NCBI RefSeq assembly: GCF_029945965.1
Contig: NZ_JAQSDO010000008.1
Location: 218,024-282,023 of the forward strand
Source: Thermomonas sp.
Lineage (GTDB): Bacteria; Pseudomonadota; Gammaproteobacteria; Xanthomonadales; Xanthomonadaceae
DNA length: 64,000 bases
Reading direction: 5' to 3'
Below are positions 54,995 through 64,000 of the stretch, one piece after another; the stretch's first letter is position 1, and each line of letters begins with the position of its first letter. Position numbers and translations under genes: made by a program. The notes beneath the pieces were generated by a model, which was given only the letters and a program-made list of their open reading frames with translations, was not told the origin of the DNA and did not search any database.

Positions 54995-57043
54995 ATGAAC
55001 CGCACCCTGATTGCGCTGGCACTGGCCGGCGTGCTCACCGCCACCGCCTTCGCGGCCACCACCAACAAGGCGACCCCGAAGCTGGGCACGTTCGGCGTCG
55101 ACCTCAGCTCGCGCGACCTGTCGGTCAAGCCGGGCGACGATTTCAACCGCTATGCCAGCGGCCAGTGGCTGGACAGCTACCAGCTGAAGGACGACGAGAC
55201 CAGCTTCGGTTCGTTCCGCGCCCTGCGCGACGATTCCGAGGCCCAGACCCGGCAGATCTTCGATGCCATCGCCAAGCGCACCGACCTCAAGCCGGGCAGC
55301 AATGAGCAGAAGGTCCGCGACTACTACAACAGCTACATGAACCGCGATGCGCGTAATGCTGCCGGCATCGCGCCGCTCAAGCCGGTGCTGGACAAGATCG
55401 CGGCAGTCACGTCGATGCCGGCGCTGATCAAGCTCTTCGGCGAATCCGATGTGACCGGCACCAATGCGCCGATCGGCGCCGGGGTCAGCCTGGACCGCAT
55501 GAATCCCGACCGCTACCTGATCGGTATTGGGGTCGGCGGTTTCGGCCTGCCGGACAAGGATTATTACGTCAACCAGGATCCACGTTTCGTCGAGATCCGC
55601 GCCGCGTATATCAAGCACATGCAGACGATGCTGGGCTTCGATGGCGTGACCGACGGCAAGGCCCGCGCCGAGGCCGTCATGGCGCTGGAAACCGAGCTGG
55701 CCAAGGCCACCTGGGATCGCGCCGAGCTGCGCAACCGCGACAAGACTTACAACCTGACCAAGTTCGCCGACCTGTCGAAGCTCTATCCGGGCTATGACTG
55801 GAACGCGCAGCTCAAGGCGCAGGGCCTGCCGATCCCGGCCGAGGTCAACGTCAGCACGCCGAATGCGGTTGGCCCGATCATCGCCATCGTCAACAAGACG
55901 CCGCTGAATGTCTGGCGCGACTACCTGACCATCAGTGCGATCGACAACAACGCCGGCTTGCTGAGCAAGAAAATTGATGACGCGGCGTTCGCGTTCAATG
56001 GCACCGTGCTGTCTGGCCAGAAGGCCCAGCGCGACGACTGGAAACGCGCTATTGGATTGGTCGGCGGCGGCCAGGGCCTGGGCGATGCGGTCGGCCAGAT
56101 CTATGTCGCCAAGTTCTTCAAGCCGGAAGCGAAGGCGGCGATGGACCAGCTGGTTGCCAACCTGCGCGTTGCGCTGCGCGAGAACCTGGGCAAGATCGAC
56201 TGGATGAGCGATGCGACCAAGACCGAGGCCTACAAGAAGCTCGATTCGTTCCGCCCGAAGATCGGTTACCCGAGCAAGTGGAAGGATTACAGCAGCGTAA
56301 AGATTACCCCGGACAACTTGATGGCCAACGTGCTGGCCATGCGCAAGTATTACCTCGATGACCAGAACGCGCGCATCGGCAAGAAGACCGATCGCGACGA
56401 GTGGTTCATGACCCCGCAGACAGTCAATGCGTACTACAACTCAAGCTTCAACGAAATCGTGTTCCCGGCCGCGATCCTGCAACCGCCGTTCTTTGACATC
56501 AACGCCGATCCGGCAGTGAACTACGGCGCAATCGGTGCGGTGATCGGCCATGAAATGGGCCACGGTTTCGACGACCAGGGCAGCAAGTCGGACTGGGAAG
56601 GCATCCAGCGCAACTGGTGGACCGATGAAGACCGTGCCCGCTTCGAAACCCGGGTCAAGGCGCTCGGCGCGCAGTACGACGCCTACTGTCCGGTCGAGAA
56701 GGTCTGCGTGAATGGCGCGCTGACGATGGGCGAGAACATCGGCGATCTCGGTGGTCTGTCGATGGCCTATACCGCCTACCACCTCAGCCTGAAGGGCAAG
56801 CCGGCGCCGGTGATCGACGGGTTGACCGGCGACCAGCGTTTTTTCATGGCCTTCGCCCAAGTCTGGAAGGGTAAGTATCGCGACCAGGCGCTGGTGGCGC
56901 AGATCAAGTCGGATCCGCATTCGCCGGCGATGTTCCGCGCGAATGGACCGGTGCGCAATTTCGACCCGTGGTACGCCGCGTTCAACGTCAAGCCGGGCGA
57001 CAAGATGTACTTGCCGCCGGACCAGCGCGTGCGCATCTGGTAA
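54995..57043 (+). CDS. M13 family (PepO-like) metallopeptidase, secreted
   Basis: A 682-residue zinc endopeptidase with a cleavable-looking signal peptide (TLIALALAGVLTATAFA) and no lipobox, unlike the M13 protein at 33362. The N-terminal M13 block is SVKPGDDFNRYASGQWL. HEMGH lies near residue 518 with DDQG after it; ENIGDLGG holds the third ligand. NEIVFPAAIL and the final RVRIW are shared with the other M13 protein. AGAAGGA lies 6 bases ahead of the ATG. Confidence 0.95.
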   Translation: MNRTLIALALAGVLTATAFAATTNKATPKLGTFGVDLSSRDLSVKPGDDFNRYASGQWLDSYQLKDDETSFGSFRALRDDSEAQTRQIFDAIAKRTDLKPGSNEQKVRDYYNSYMNRDARNAAGIAPLKPVLDKIAAVTSMPALIKLFGESDVTGTNAPIGAGVSLDRMNPDRYLIGIGVGGFGLPDKDYYVNQDPRFVEIRAAYIKHMQTMLGFDGVTDGKARAEAVMALETELAKATWDRAELRNRDKTYNLTKFADLSKLYPGYDWNAQLKAQGLPIPAEVNVSTPNAVGPIIAIVNKTPLNVWRDYLTISAIDNNAGLLSKKIDDAAFAFNGTVLSGQKAQRDDWKRAIGLVGGGQGLGDAVGQIYVAKFFKPEAKAAMDQLVANLRVALRENLGKIDWMSDATKTEAYKKLDSFRPKIGYPSKWKDYSSVKITPDNLMANVLAMRKYYLDDQNARIGKKTDRDEWFMTPQTVNAYYNSSFNEIVFPAAILQPPFFDINADPAVNYGAIGAVIGHEMGHGFDDQGSKSDWEGIQRNWWTDEDRARFETRVKALGAQYDAYCPVEKVCVNGALTMGENIGDLGGLSMAYTAYHLSLKGKPAPVIDGLTGDQRFFMAFAQVWKGKYRDQALVAQIKSDPHSPAMFRANGPVRNFDPWYAAFNVKPGDKMYLPPDQRVRIW

Positions 57044-57101
57044 TCACAGACGGGTAAGCACGGGCTGGTAATCAAGTCGCAGGTTGCTTGACCCAATGCA
57101 G

Positions 57102-57127
57102 AAGGCCGGCACTCGCCGGCCTTTTGT
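57102..57127. terminator. hairpin terminator between M13 peptidase and aldehyde dehydrogenase genes
   Basis: AAGGCCGGC (57102-57110) pairs with GCCGGCCTT (57115-57123) around ACTC and is followed by TTGT. It lies between convergent genes and can serve both strands; the T-run is short. Confidence 0.75.
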
Positions 57128-57139
57128 CTGTGTGCAAAC

Positions 57140-58561
57140 TCAGCGCAGCAGCAGCTTGATGAAGCGGTCGACCTTCGAATAAGGCGGCTTGAGCAGATCG
57201 CTGCCTGCAAGTCGCGTTTGCCAGACGATCGGCAACTGCTTGCTGAACGCGTCGAAGCCGGCACGCCCGTGGTACGCACCCATCCCGCTGGCACCGATGC
57301 CACCGAATGGCAGCGCATTGATGCCGAAGTGCAGCAGGGTGTCGTTGACGGTGACGCCGCCGGAAAGTGTCTTGCCGAGGATGCGCTCAACCTGCGCGTG
57401 ATCGTGGCTGAAGGGATACAGCGCCAGTGGCCGGTCGTTGGCGTTGACGTGGGCAATGGCTTCGTCGAGGTTGCGATAGCCGCGGATCGGCAGGATCGGA
57501 CCGAAGATTTCTTCCTGCATGAGCTTGGTATCGTCATCGGCATCCAGCACCAGCGTGGCGGCGAAGCGACGTGTTGCCGGATCGCTCTCGCCCAGCGGAA
57601 TCACCTGTGCGCCGCGCTCTCGCGCATCGTCCAGATAGCCCTGCAGGCGTGCGTACTGGCCGTCATTGACGATGTGGGTGAAGTCGGCGTCGTTGCCGCT
57701 GCCGTAGCGCGCGGCGACTTCACGCTTCAAGGCCTCGACCAGCGCAGCGCGACGGTCGGCATCGACCATCACGTAATCCGGTGCGATGCAGGTCTGGCCA
57801 CCGTTGAACCACTTGCCAGTGGCCAACCGCGCCGCGGCTTTTTCAATCGGAAAGTCGTCGCAGATAATCGCCGGGGACTTGCCGCCGAGTTCCAGCGTCA
57901 GCGGGGTCAGGTTGGGCGCAGCGGCGGCCATGACCTTGCGACCGATCGCGGTCGAACCGGTGAACACCAGATGGTCCAGCGGCAATGCGGCAAATGCGGA
58001 GGCGACCTCGGCGCCACCCAACGCCACCGCGACGCGTGACGGCGGGAATACCTCGGTCAGCAGCTCGCGCAGGAATTCTGCGCTGCGCGGCGTGTGTTCG
58101 GACGGCTTCAGGAACACATGGTTGCCGGCGGCAATCGCGGTCGCCAATGGCACCAGCGCAAGATTCACCGGGTAGTTCCACGGCGCGATCACGCCAACCA
58201 CGCCGACGGGCTGCGCGCGCAATTCCGCCCGTGCCGGCCAGAACTTGATACCCACGCCAATCCGCTTGGGCCGCATCCAGCCGCGCAGGTGCTTGAGCAG
58301 ATGGTCGATCTCACCGAGCACGGTCATCCCATCGGCGATCAGCGACTCGTGCCGCGAGCGTCCACCGAAATCTTCCGAGATTGCGTTGGCCATCGTATCC
58401 AGCCGCGCCTTGAACGCTGCGCGCAGGCGCTTGAGGTCATCGCGGCGTTGCGCGTAGTCCGGCTTGCGTGCCTGCCAGCTGTCGCGCAGGCGGGACAGGG
58501 TCGGGGCGAGTTCGTTGATATTGGTGACGGCGGTGTTTTCCATACGGCCGAGTATATTCAT
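57140..58561 (-). CDS. coniferyl aldehyde dehydrogenase-like ALDH
   Basis: NAD(P)-dependent aldehyde dehydrogenase of 473 residues, in the coniferyl aldehyde dehydrogenase (CalB) subgroup. It shows IAPWNYPVNLALVPL, FLKPSEHTPRSAE, the catalytic Glu in LELGGKSP near 223, and the Cys in GQTCIAPDYV near 257. The C-terminus HGRAGFDAFSKQ, then the basic, hydrophobic end, is typical of ALDH3-like enzymes. The start at 58561 is preceded by GGAGG. The true aldehyde may be a lipid-derived one. It diverges from the carbonic anhydrase gene with 34 bp between. Confidence 0.88.
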   Translation of the reverse strand: MNILGRMENTAVTNINELAPTLSRLRDSWQARKPDYAQRRDDLKRLRAAFKARLDTMANAISEDFGGRSRHESLIADGMTVLGEIDHLLKHLRGWMRPKRIGVGIKFWPARAELRAQPVGVVGVIAPWNYPVNLALVPLATAIAAGNHVFLKPSEHTPRSAEFLRELLTEVFPPSRVAVALGGAEVASAFAALPLDHLVFTGSTAIGRKVMAAAAPNLTPLTLELGGKSPAIICDDFPIEKAAARLATGKWFNGGQTCIAPDYVMVDADRRAALVEALKREVAARYGSGNDADFTHIVNDGQYARLQGYLDDARERGAQVIPLGESDPATRRFAATLVLDADDDTKLMQEEIFGPILPIRGYRNLDEAIAHVNANDRPLALYPFSHDHAQVERILGKTLSGGVTVNDTLLHFGINALPFGGIGASGMGAYHGRAGFDAFSKQLPIVWQTRLAGSDLLKPPYSKVDRFIKLLLR

Positions 58562-58595
58562 GACGGCCTCCAATTTCCGTGACAGGATTTCGAAC

Positions 58596-59132
58596 ATGCA
58601 TCTGCGTCCCTATCTTCAGCACACCCCCAGCGTCGGCGAACGCGTCTATGTGGACCTGGATGCTGCCGTGATCGGCGATGTGGTGCTGGGCGACGATGTC
58701 TCGATCTGGCCAGGCACCATTGTGCGCGGCGACGTCAATTTCATCCGCATCGGTGCGCGCACCAATATTCAGGACGGCAGCGTGGTGCATGTCAGCCACG
58801 ATGGCCCGCACGCCAAGCTCGGTGGCTTCGCGACCATCATTGGCGAGGACGTCACCATCGGCCACAAGGCGATCATCCATGCCTGCCGGATCGAGGACGC
58901 GGTGCTGATCGGGATGGGCGCGATCGTGCTGGATGGCGCCATGGTGAAGAAACATGGATTCGTTGGCGCTGGTGCGTTGATCGCACCTGGGAAAGTCGTC
59001 GGCGAGGGCGAACTGTGGCTCGGTAACCCGGGCAAGAAAGTCAGGATGCTTTCCGATGCCGAAATCGAGGCTTTGTATTACAGCGCCGGCCACTACGTGC
59101 GGCTGAAAGATCAGTATCTGTCGGCCAGCTGA
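58596..59132 (+). CDS. gamma-class carbonic anhydrase family protein
   Basis: A 178-residue left-handed beta-helix protein of the YrdA/PaaY/gamma-CA family. Hexapeptide repeats run through VIGDVVLGDDVSIWPGTIV and later ATIIGEDVTIGH. Likely zinc ligands are the His residues in VVHVSHDG (near 63-67) and GHKAIIH (near 88-94). Trimers are expected. Some relatives lack carbonic anhydrase activity, so the reaction is not certain. It converges on aroE. Confidence 0.93.
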   Translation: MHLRPYLQHTPSVGERVYVDLDAAVIGDVVLGDDVSIWPGTIVRGDVNFIRIGARTNIQDGSVVHVSHDGPHAKLGGFATIIGEDVTIGHKAIIHACRIEDAVLIGMGAIVLDGAMVKKHGFVGAGALIAPGKVVGEGELWLGNPGKKVRMLSDAEIEALYYSAGHYVRLKDQYLSAS

Positions 59133-59163
59133 CACTGGCCTCACTCGAAACCGCATCGCGCTA

Positions 59164-60009
59164 TTAGTCCGCCGTCACCAATCCCGCGGAATGGCTGCTC
59201 AGTTCGGTGAATATCGGATTCGTATCCGGGCGCACGCCATGCCACAGCTTGAAACTCTCGGCAGCCTGTTCGACCAGCATGCCCAGCCCGTCAATGGCCG
59301 CGTAGCAGCCGGTGGCGCGGGCCCAGGCCATGAACGGGATCGCCGCCTCGCCATAGCTCAGGTCCACCGCCGCAGTGCGCCGACCGACCAGTGAGCGTGG
59401 CAGTGGCGCCAGCGTTCCGCCGCGATTGGCCGATGTGGCATTGATGACCAGGTCGAATTCACCCAGGACGGCGACGTCACCCAGATAGCGTGCATGCACG
59501 TGACCCGGCCTGCCGAGCATGTCGGCCAGCGCATCGGCGCGTTCGGGTGTGCGGTTGACGATGAACAGTTCGCCGATGCCGGCATCCAGGAGGGCCGGCG
59601 CGATCCCGCGCGCACCACCGCCAGCACCAACGATCAGGGTGCGCCGCTCGCGTAGGTCAAGCCCGTGGCGCATGGCCAGGTCGCGGATCAGGCCGGTGCC
59701 ATCGGTATTGTCCGCATGCCAGCGATTGTCCTCACTGCGCACCAGGGTGTTGACGGCGCCCACGCGTTGCGCACGTTCGGACAGCGTGGTTGCCAATTCC
59801 GCGGCCAGCCCCTTCAGCGGCTGGGTGATGTTGGCGCCGACGCCACCTGCATCGGCGAACGCCTGCAGCTTTGTCGCGAAATCCGCGGGACCGGCTTCGA
59901 TCGCGACATAGTCCAGGGCGATGCCGGTCTGTCGTCCGAACGCGGCATGGATCCGCGGCGACAGCGAGTGCGAGATCGGCATTCCGAACACGGCGAAGTG
60001 TTGATTCAT
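59164..60009 (-). CDS. aroE: shikimate dehydrogenase (NADP+)
   Basis: Reduces 3-dehydroshikimate to shikimate on the way to chorismate. From the ATG at 60009 it has 281 residues. Substrate motifs: SHSLSPRIH near 14 and [10 protein letters not shown], with the catalytic Lys near 65. NTDGTGL is followed by the NADP-binding loop [15 protein letters not shown]. It is last in a five-gene run that also holds XanB2, which uses chorismate. Confidence 0.96.
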   Translation of the reverse strand: MNQHFAVFGMPISHSLSPRIHAAFGRQTGIALDYVAIEAGPADFATKLQAFADAGGVGANITQPLKGLAAELATTLSERAQRVGAVNTLVRSEDNRWHADNTDGTGLIRDLAMRHGLDLRERRTLIVGAGGGARGIAPALLDAGIGELFIVNRTPERADALADMLGRPGHVHARYLGDVAVLGEFDLVINATSANRGGTLAPLPRSLVGRRTAAVDLSYGEAAIPFMAWARATGCYAAIDGLGMLVEQAAESFKLWHGVRPDTNPIFTELSSHSAGLVTAD

Positions 60010-60043
60010 GGGTTGGCTCACGGCAGGATTCCTGGGAAGTTGT

Positions 60044-61322
<1,279 letters not shown>

Positions 61323-61415
61323 TGCTTGATTCCCCGGTTGGTGTCTTGCCGATATGCCGTCGCTGCGCATCAATTCAAGTCGCGCGCATGTTCCGTCTCG
61401 CAGCGCGCAACGGCG

Positions 61416-62420
61416 TCAGGCGTGCACGCCGTCGATTTCCACCGCCAGATCGCGCCGGCAGACCACGCCCTGCAACACGATCCGCGGCGTGCCATCGGGC
61501 AGGCGTTCGCGCAGCAATTCGTCGACGCGCTGCATCGATGTGGCATCGCGTACATAGACCTTGAGCCTTGAGTACGCGCCGAAATGCGCGGCCAGCGCCG
61601 GTCGCTGCGTGCGTGCTATCGCGATCAGGCTGTCGAGGTTGGCCAGGGTTTCATCCAGTTGCGCGGCCAGCGAATCCCCATGCTGCGAGGCATGCCCGAC
61701 CACCGCCGCGGTGCCGGACAACAGCAGCGGCATTGCCGCATCGGCGGGCGGCAGCATTGCGCGGGCGAATCCGGGCGCCTGCGGGCCGTATTGGCGCGGG
61801 TAGCGCCAGGCTTGGGTTTGTCGCGGATTTTCCAGCGGGGTGCCAGCCGAGTGCGCGGCCAGCCAGTACAACTGGAAGCGCCCGGTCGGCTGCGGATGCC
61901 CGATCGCGGTGGCCGCCGGTAACAAGTGTGCGGGAATCTCGCGCCCGATCCCGCGTGCGCGGCCGACGCAGAACCGGCGATAGCGCTCGTCGTCGCCATC
62001 GCCGCTGGTGATTGCGTCCAGGTAATTCCAGATCCGCAGCACATGCGGATGACGGCTTTCTGCCAGCCATGCCTGCAAGCGCTGATAGGCCTGTGCAGCG
62101 GCTGTCTCGATATCGCCGTCGTCGTGGACTTCCAGCGCGCAAAACTGCAGGCCGCCACCCGTGCTCCAGGCGATGCCGCGGTCGCGGCCACGTTGTACGT
62201 CGCCATCGACGAGCCAGCATTCATGCGGCGGACTTCCCAACGCCGGCAAGGCGACGTGCAGGTAACGCGGGTCGGCATGCGAAGCGGCTGCATCGACGCC
62301 GAATCCGAATACCGCCAGCAGGCGTGGATCGGCCAGCAGGCTGTCCAGCGGCGCATGCCGGTAGTCCACGCGCAAGCCAGCGGCGGACGGATTCGGAATG
62401 GGATCGGTGAGTACTGGCAT
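61416..62420 (-). CDS. xanB2: chorismatase XanB2-like (hydroxybenzoate synthase)
   Basis: Resembles XanB2 of Xanthomonas and the FkbO/Hyg5 chorismatases, which split chorismate to 3- and/or 4-hydroxybenzoate. The products feed xanthomonadin-type aryl-polyene pigment and ubiquinone. The 334 residues show GREIPAHLLPAATAIG, GRFQLYWLAA, ENPRQTQAWRYPRQYGP and the late LLSGTAAVVGHASQHGD of the family. MPRAII at 62447 is an alternative start; neither has a clear ribosome site. The glycosyltransferase gene lies 41 bp upstream and aroE downstream. Confidence 0.86.
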   Translation of the reverse strand: MPVLTDPIPNPSAAGLRVDYRHAPLDSLLADPRLLAVFGFGVDAAASHADPRYLHVALPALGSPPHECWLVDGDVQRGRDRGIAWSTGGGLQFCALEVHDDGDIETAAAQAYQRLQAWLAESRHPHVLRIWNYLDAITSGDGDDERYRRFCVGRARGIGREIPAHLLPAATAIGHPQPTGRFQLYWLAAHSAGTPLENPRQTQAWRYPRQYGPQAPGFARAMLPPADAAMPLLLSGTAAVVGHASQHGDSLAAQLDETLANLDSLIAIARTQRPALAAHFGAYSRLKVYVRDATSMQRVDELLRERLPDGTPRIVLQGVVCRRDLAVEIDGVHA

Positions 62421-62461
62421 CGGGGCGCGAATGATAGCGCGCGGCATGTGCAGGGCTTGGC

Positions 62462-63301
62462 TTACTGCGTCTGCGCCAGTGGTGCTGCGGATGCGAATTC
62501 CCCGCTGGGATCGTCGATCACCGGCGGATTGGCGCGCGCCTGCCGGCGCACCTGCCACAGGCCGCCGCGGCGCACGCATTGCGCAACGATGTGACTGGTG
62601 ATGCGCCACAGGTCGCGCAGCGGGCGGAAATGGCTGGGCCGGAAGGTGGGCGCGCCATGCACCTGGTTGTAGCGCGCCTCGATCGGCACCGACACGCAGC
62701 GCGTACCCAGCCGCTGCGCCGCCGACATCACGATCTGCGCCTCGAACACGAAGTCTTCGCCGGGAATGTCGGTCAGTGCGCACACCGCGGCCGGGTACAG
62801 GCGCTGCCCGCTCTGGCTGTCGGCGATCTGGTAACCGGTGCCCCAAGTGATGCCCCAGTCGCCGAATTCGTTGGCCAGGCGACGATAGGTCGGCTGGTTG
62901 GCGCGCTTGCGCAGGCGTGCGCCGATCACGATCCAGCCAGGGTAGCGATTGGCGGCAGCGAGCAAGCGCGGGATGTCGTTGCCATCGTGCTGCCCGTCAC
63001 CGTCCATGCTCAGCACCGCATCGAAGCCCAGGCGCAGCGCCTCGGCGAAGCCATCACGCAGGCCCGCGCCCTTGCCCATGCGGGTGGCATGGCGCAGCAC
63101 GCTGACCGGCAGGTCGGTGATGGCCTCGGCGGTGCCGTCGTCGGAGCCGTCATCGACCACGATCACGTTCGGGCAGTGGCGCAGGGCCGACAGCACCACG
63201 TCGCGGATGCGCAGGGCCTCGTTCAGGGCCGGAATCACTACGGCGATGCGCTCTGGAGTCAATGTCGGAGCCGGGATCGAAGCCGGGGAAGGATTCTGCA
63301 T
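62462..63301 (-). CDS. glycosyltransferase family 2, likely pigment-associated
   Basis: A 279-residue GT-A enzyme with AVVIPALNEALRIRDVV, VVDDGSDDGTAEAI and LSMDGDGQHDGNDIPRLL. GFAEALRLGFDAVL lies between and TGYQIADSQSGQRLY after. Similar glycosyltransferases accompany xanthomonadin-type aryl-polyene genes, and here it is 41 bp ahead of xanB2. The substrate is not known. The start at 63301 (MQNPSP) fits the domain better than 63343. Confidence 0.87.
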   Translation of the reverse strand: MQNPSPASIPAPTLTPERIAVVIPALNEALRIRDVVLSALRHCPNVIVVDDGSDDGTAEAITDLPVSVLRHATRMGKGAGLRDGFAEALRLGFDAVLSMDGDGQHDGNDIPRLLAAANRYPGWIVIGARLRKRANQPTYRRLANEFGDWGITWGTGYQIADSQSGQRLYPAAVCALTDIPGEDFVFEAQIVMSAAQRLGTRCVSVPIEARYNQVHGAPTFRPSHFRPLRDLWRITSHIVAQCVRRGGLWQVRRQARANPPVIDDPSGEFASAAPLAQTQ

Positions 63302-63407
63302 CGCCGGATTATGCCAGCCGTGCCTTTGGTCACGGGTAGCCAAGCCCGTCGCGCGTTAGCATCAGGGGCTACGCGCGGGGGCGCGAACCCGATCAAGCGA
63401 GGACACA

Positions 63408-64000
63408 ATGGGGCACAACAACGTCAGGCACTTCCATTTCCTGTTGGGGACGCTGCTGGTCACTGGCATGGGCTTGGGCAGCGCACAGGCGCAGCAAGTC
63501 ACCACCGCGGACTACCAGCGCGCGGCCAGCATGCTCGGTGACCGCACCGGACCGCTGGTTGACAACAGCATCAGCAATGGCAACTGGCTGGATGATGGCA
63601 GCCTGGTGTATGCGCTGGCCGCCGGCGGCAAGACCACCTACCTCCGGTTGGAACCACGCACCGGCGTCAGCAAGCCCGCATTCGATCCGCAAGCGCTGGC
63701 CGATGCGATGAACCTGGCCAATCCTGACTCCAAGCGCCCGGCCACTGCCGCGAAATTGCCGCCGCTGGAGATCAAGCGCGAAGCCGATGGTCGCCTGCAC
63801 CTGGCCACCTCGGCCGGCACTTACCTGTGCGCATCGGAGGGCTGCTCTTCGGTGCCCACGCCCGAAACCGGTTCCGAGCCAGGCGCTGCATCGCCCGACG
63901 GCAAGCGCGAAGCCTTCATCCGTAACGGGAACCTGTGGCTGCGCGATGTCGCCAGCGGCAAGGAAACCCAGCTGACCTTCGATGCCAAGCCCGACTACGG
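63408..64000 (+). CDS. S9 family (dipeptidyl-peptidase IV-like) peptidase, N-terminal part
   Basis: The gene begins at the ATG at 63408, with GAGG about 6 bases ahead, and runs off the window after 197 codons. A signal peptide is visible (FLLGTLLVTGMGLGSAQAQ). The mature part reads like the start of the DPP-IV beta-propeller (SPDGKREAFIRNGNLWLRDV then GKETQLTFDAKPDYG). The catalytic Ser-Asp-His domain would lie beyond the edge. DPP-IV-like enzymes remove N-terminal dipeptides, often after Pro, in the periplasm. Confidence 0.85.
   Translation, partial: MGHNNVRHFHFLLGTLLVTGMGLGSAQAQQVTTADYQRAASMLGDRTGPLVDNSISNGNWLDDGSLVYALAAGGKTTYLRLEPRTGVSKPAFDPQALADAMNLANPDSKRPATAAKLPPLEIKREADGRLHLATSAGTYLCASEGCSSVPTPETGSEPGAASPDGKREAFIRNGNLWLRDVASGKETQLTFDAKPDY

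Overview
The window is a chromosomal segment of a GC-rich gammaproteobacterium, most likely from the Lysobacteraceae/Xanthomonadaceae (Lysobacter, Luteimonas or Thermomonas-like). This placement is an inference. It rests on a XanB2-type chorismatase beside a glycosyltransferase, an ECF sigma factor paired with a TPR Ser/Thr kinase, CadC-like winged-helix/TPR regulators, several secreted peptidases, and a GTAG-type REP hairpin like those of Stenotrophomonas and Xanthomonas. I saw no rRNA, tRNA, CRISPR array, prophage or intact insertion sequence.

Layout. 1-13.8 kb is mostly housekeeping: glyQS, a class I glutamine amidotransferase broken by one in-frame TAG, two membrane proteins, a SYLF-tatABC-RDD run, hemH with an alpha/beta hydrolase, a lipoprotein, a DUF45 metallopeptidase, rdgC, ttcA and a YdcH-like protein. 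13.8-19.8 kb is the most unusual part. A comparatively AT-rich PhcB-like methyltransferase gene and a YadA-like trimeric autotransporter are each preceded by a copy of the same ~117-bp leader. Each leader carries a 10-bp-phased direct repeat. A CadC-like winged-helix/TPR regulator follows. 19.8-31.6 kb holds plsB, two lipoproteins, rep, tdk, a Ser/Thr kinase with its ECF sigma factor, and mutM. 31.7-47.2 kb holds a fatty acid desaturase, an EF-hand protein, M13, S8 and M4 peptidases, acs, a second winged-helix/TPR regulator beside an 11-bp-phased AATTGATG array, cardiolipin synthase and rpmBG. 47.5-54 kb holds a DUF885 protein and a tight run of phosphopantetheinyl transferase, rsmG, parA, parB, a GT2 glycosyltransferase and a LABN protein. 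54-64 kb holds a GlsB/YeaQ protein, xthA, a second M13 peptidase, a coniferyl aldehyde dehydrogenase, a gamma-carbonic anhydrase, then aroE, hemB, a small membrane protein, xanB2 and a glycosyltransferase, and the start of a dipeptidyl-peptidase IV-like S9 peptidase.

How the genes work together. aroE lies in the shikimate route to chorismate, the substrate of XanB2, whose family supplies hydroxybenzoates for aryl-polyene pigment and ubiquinone; the five genes run in one direction with small gaps. The sigma factor lacks the usual acidic region-2 motif and sits beside a kinase, as in kinase-activated ECF systems. The M4, M13, S8 and S9 enzymes fit a proteolytic, predatory or scavenging lifestyle. 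Two related palindromes (19743-19830, 47496-47579) punctuate intergenic regions; the first supplies the last four residues and stop codon of both genes converging on it.
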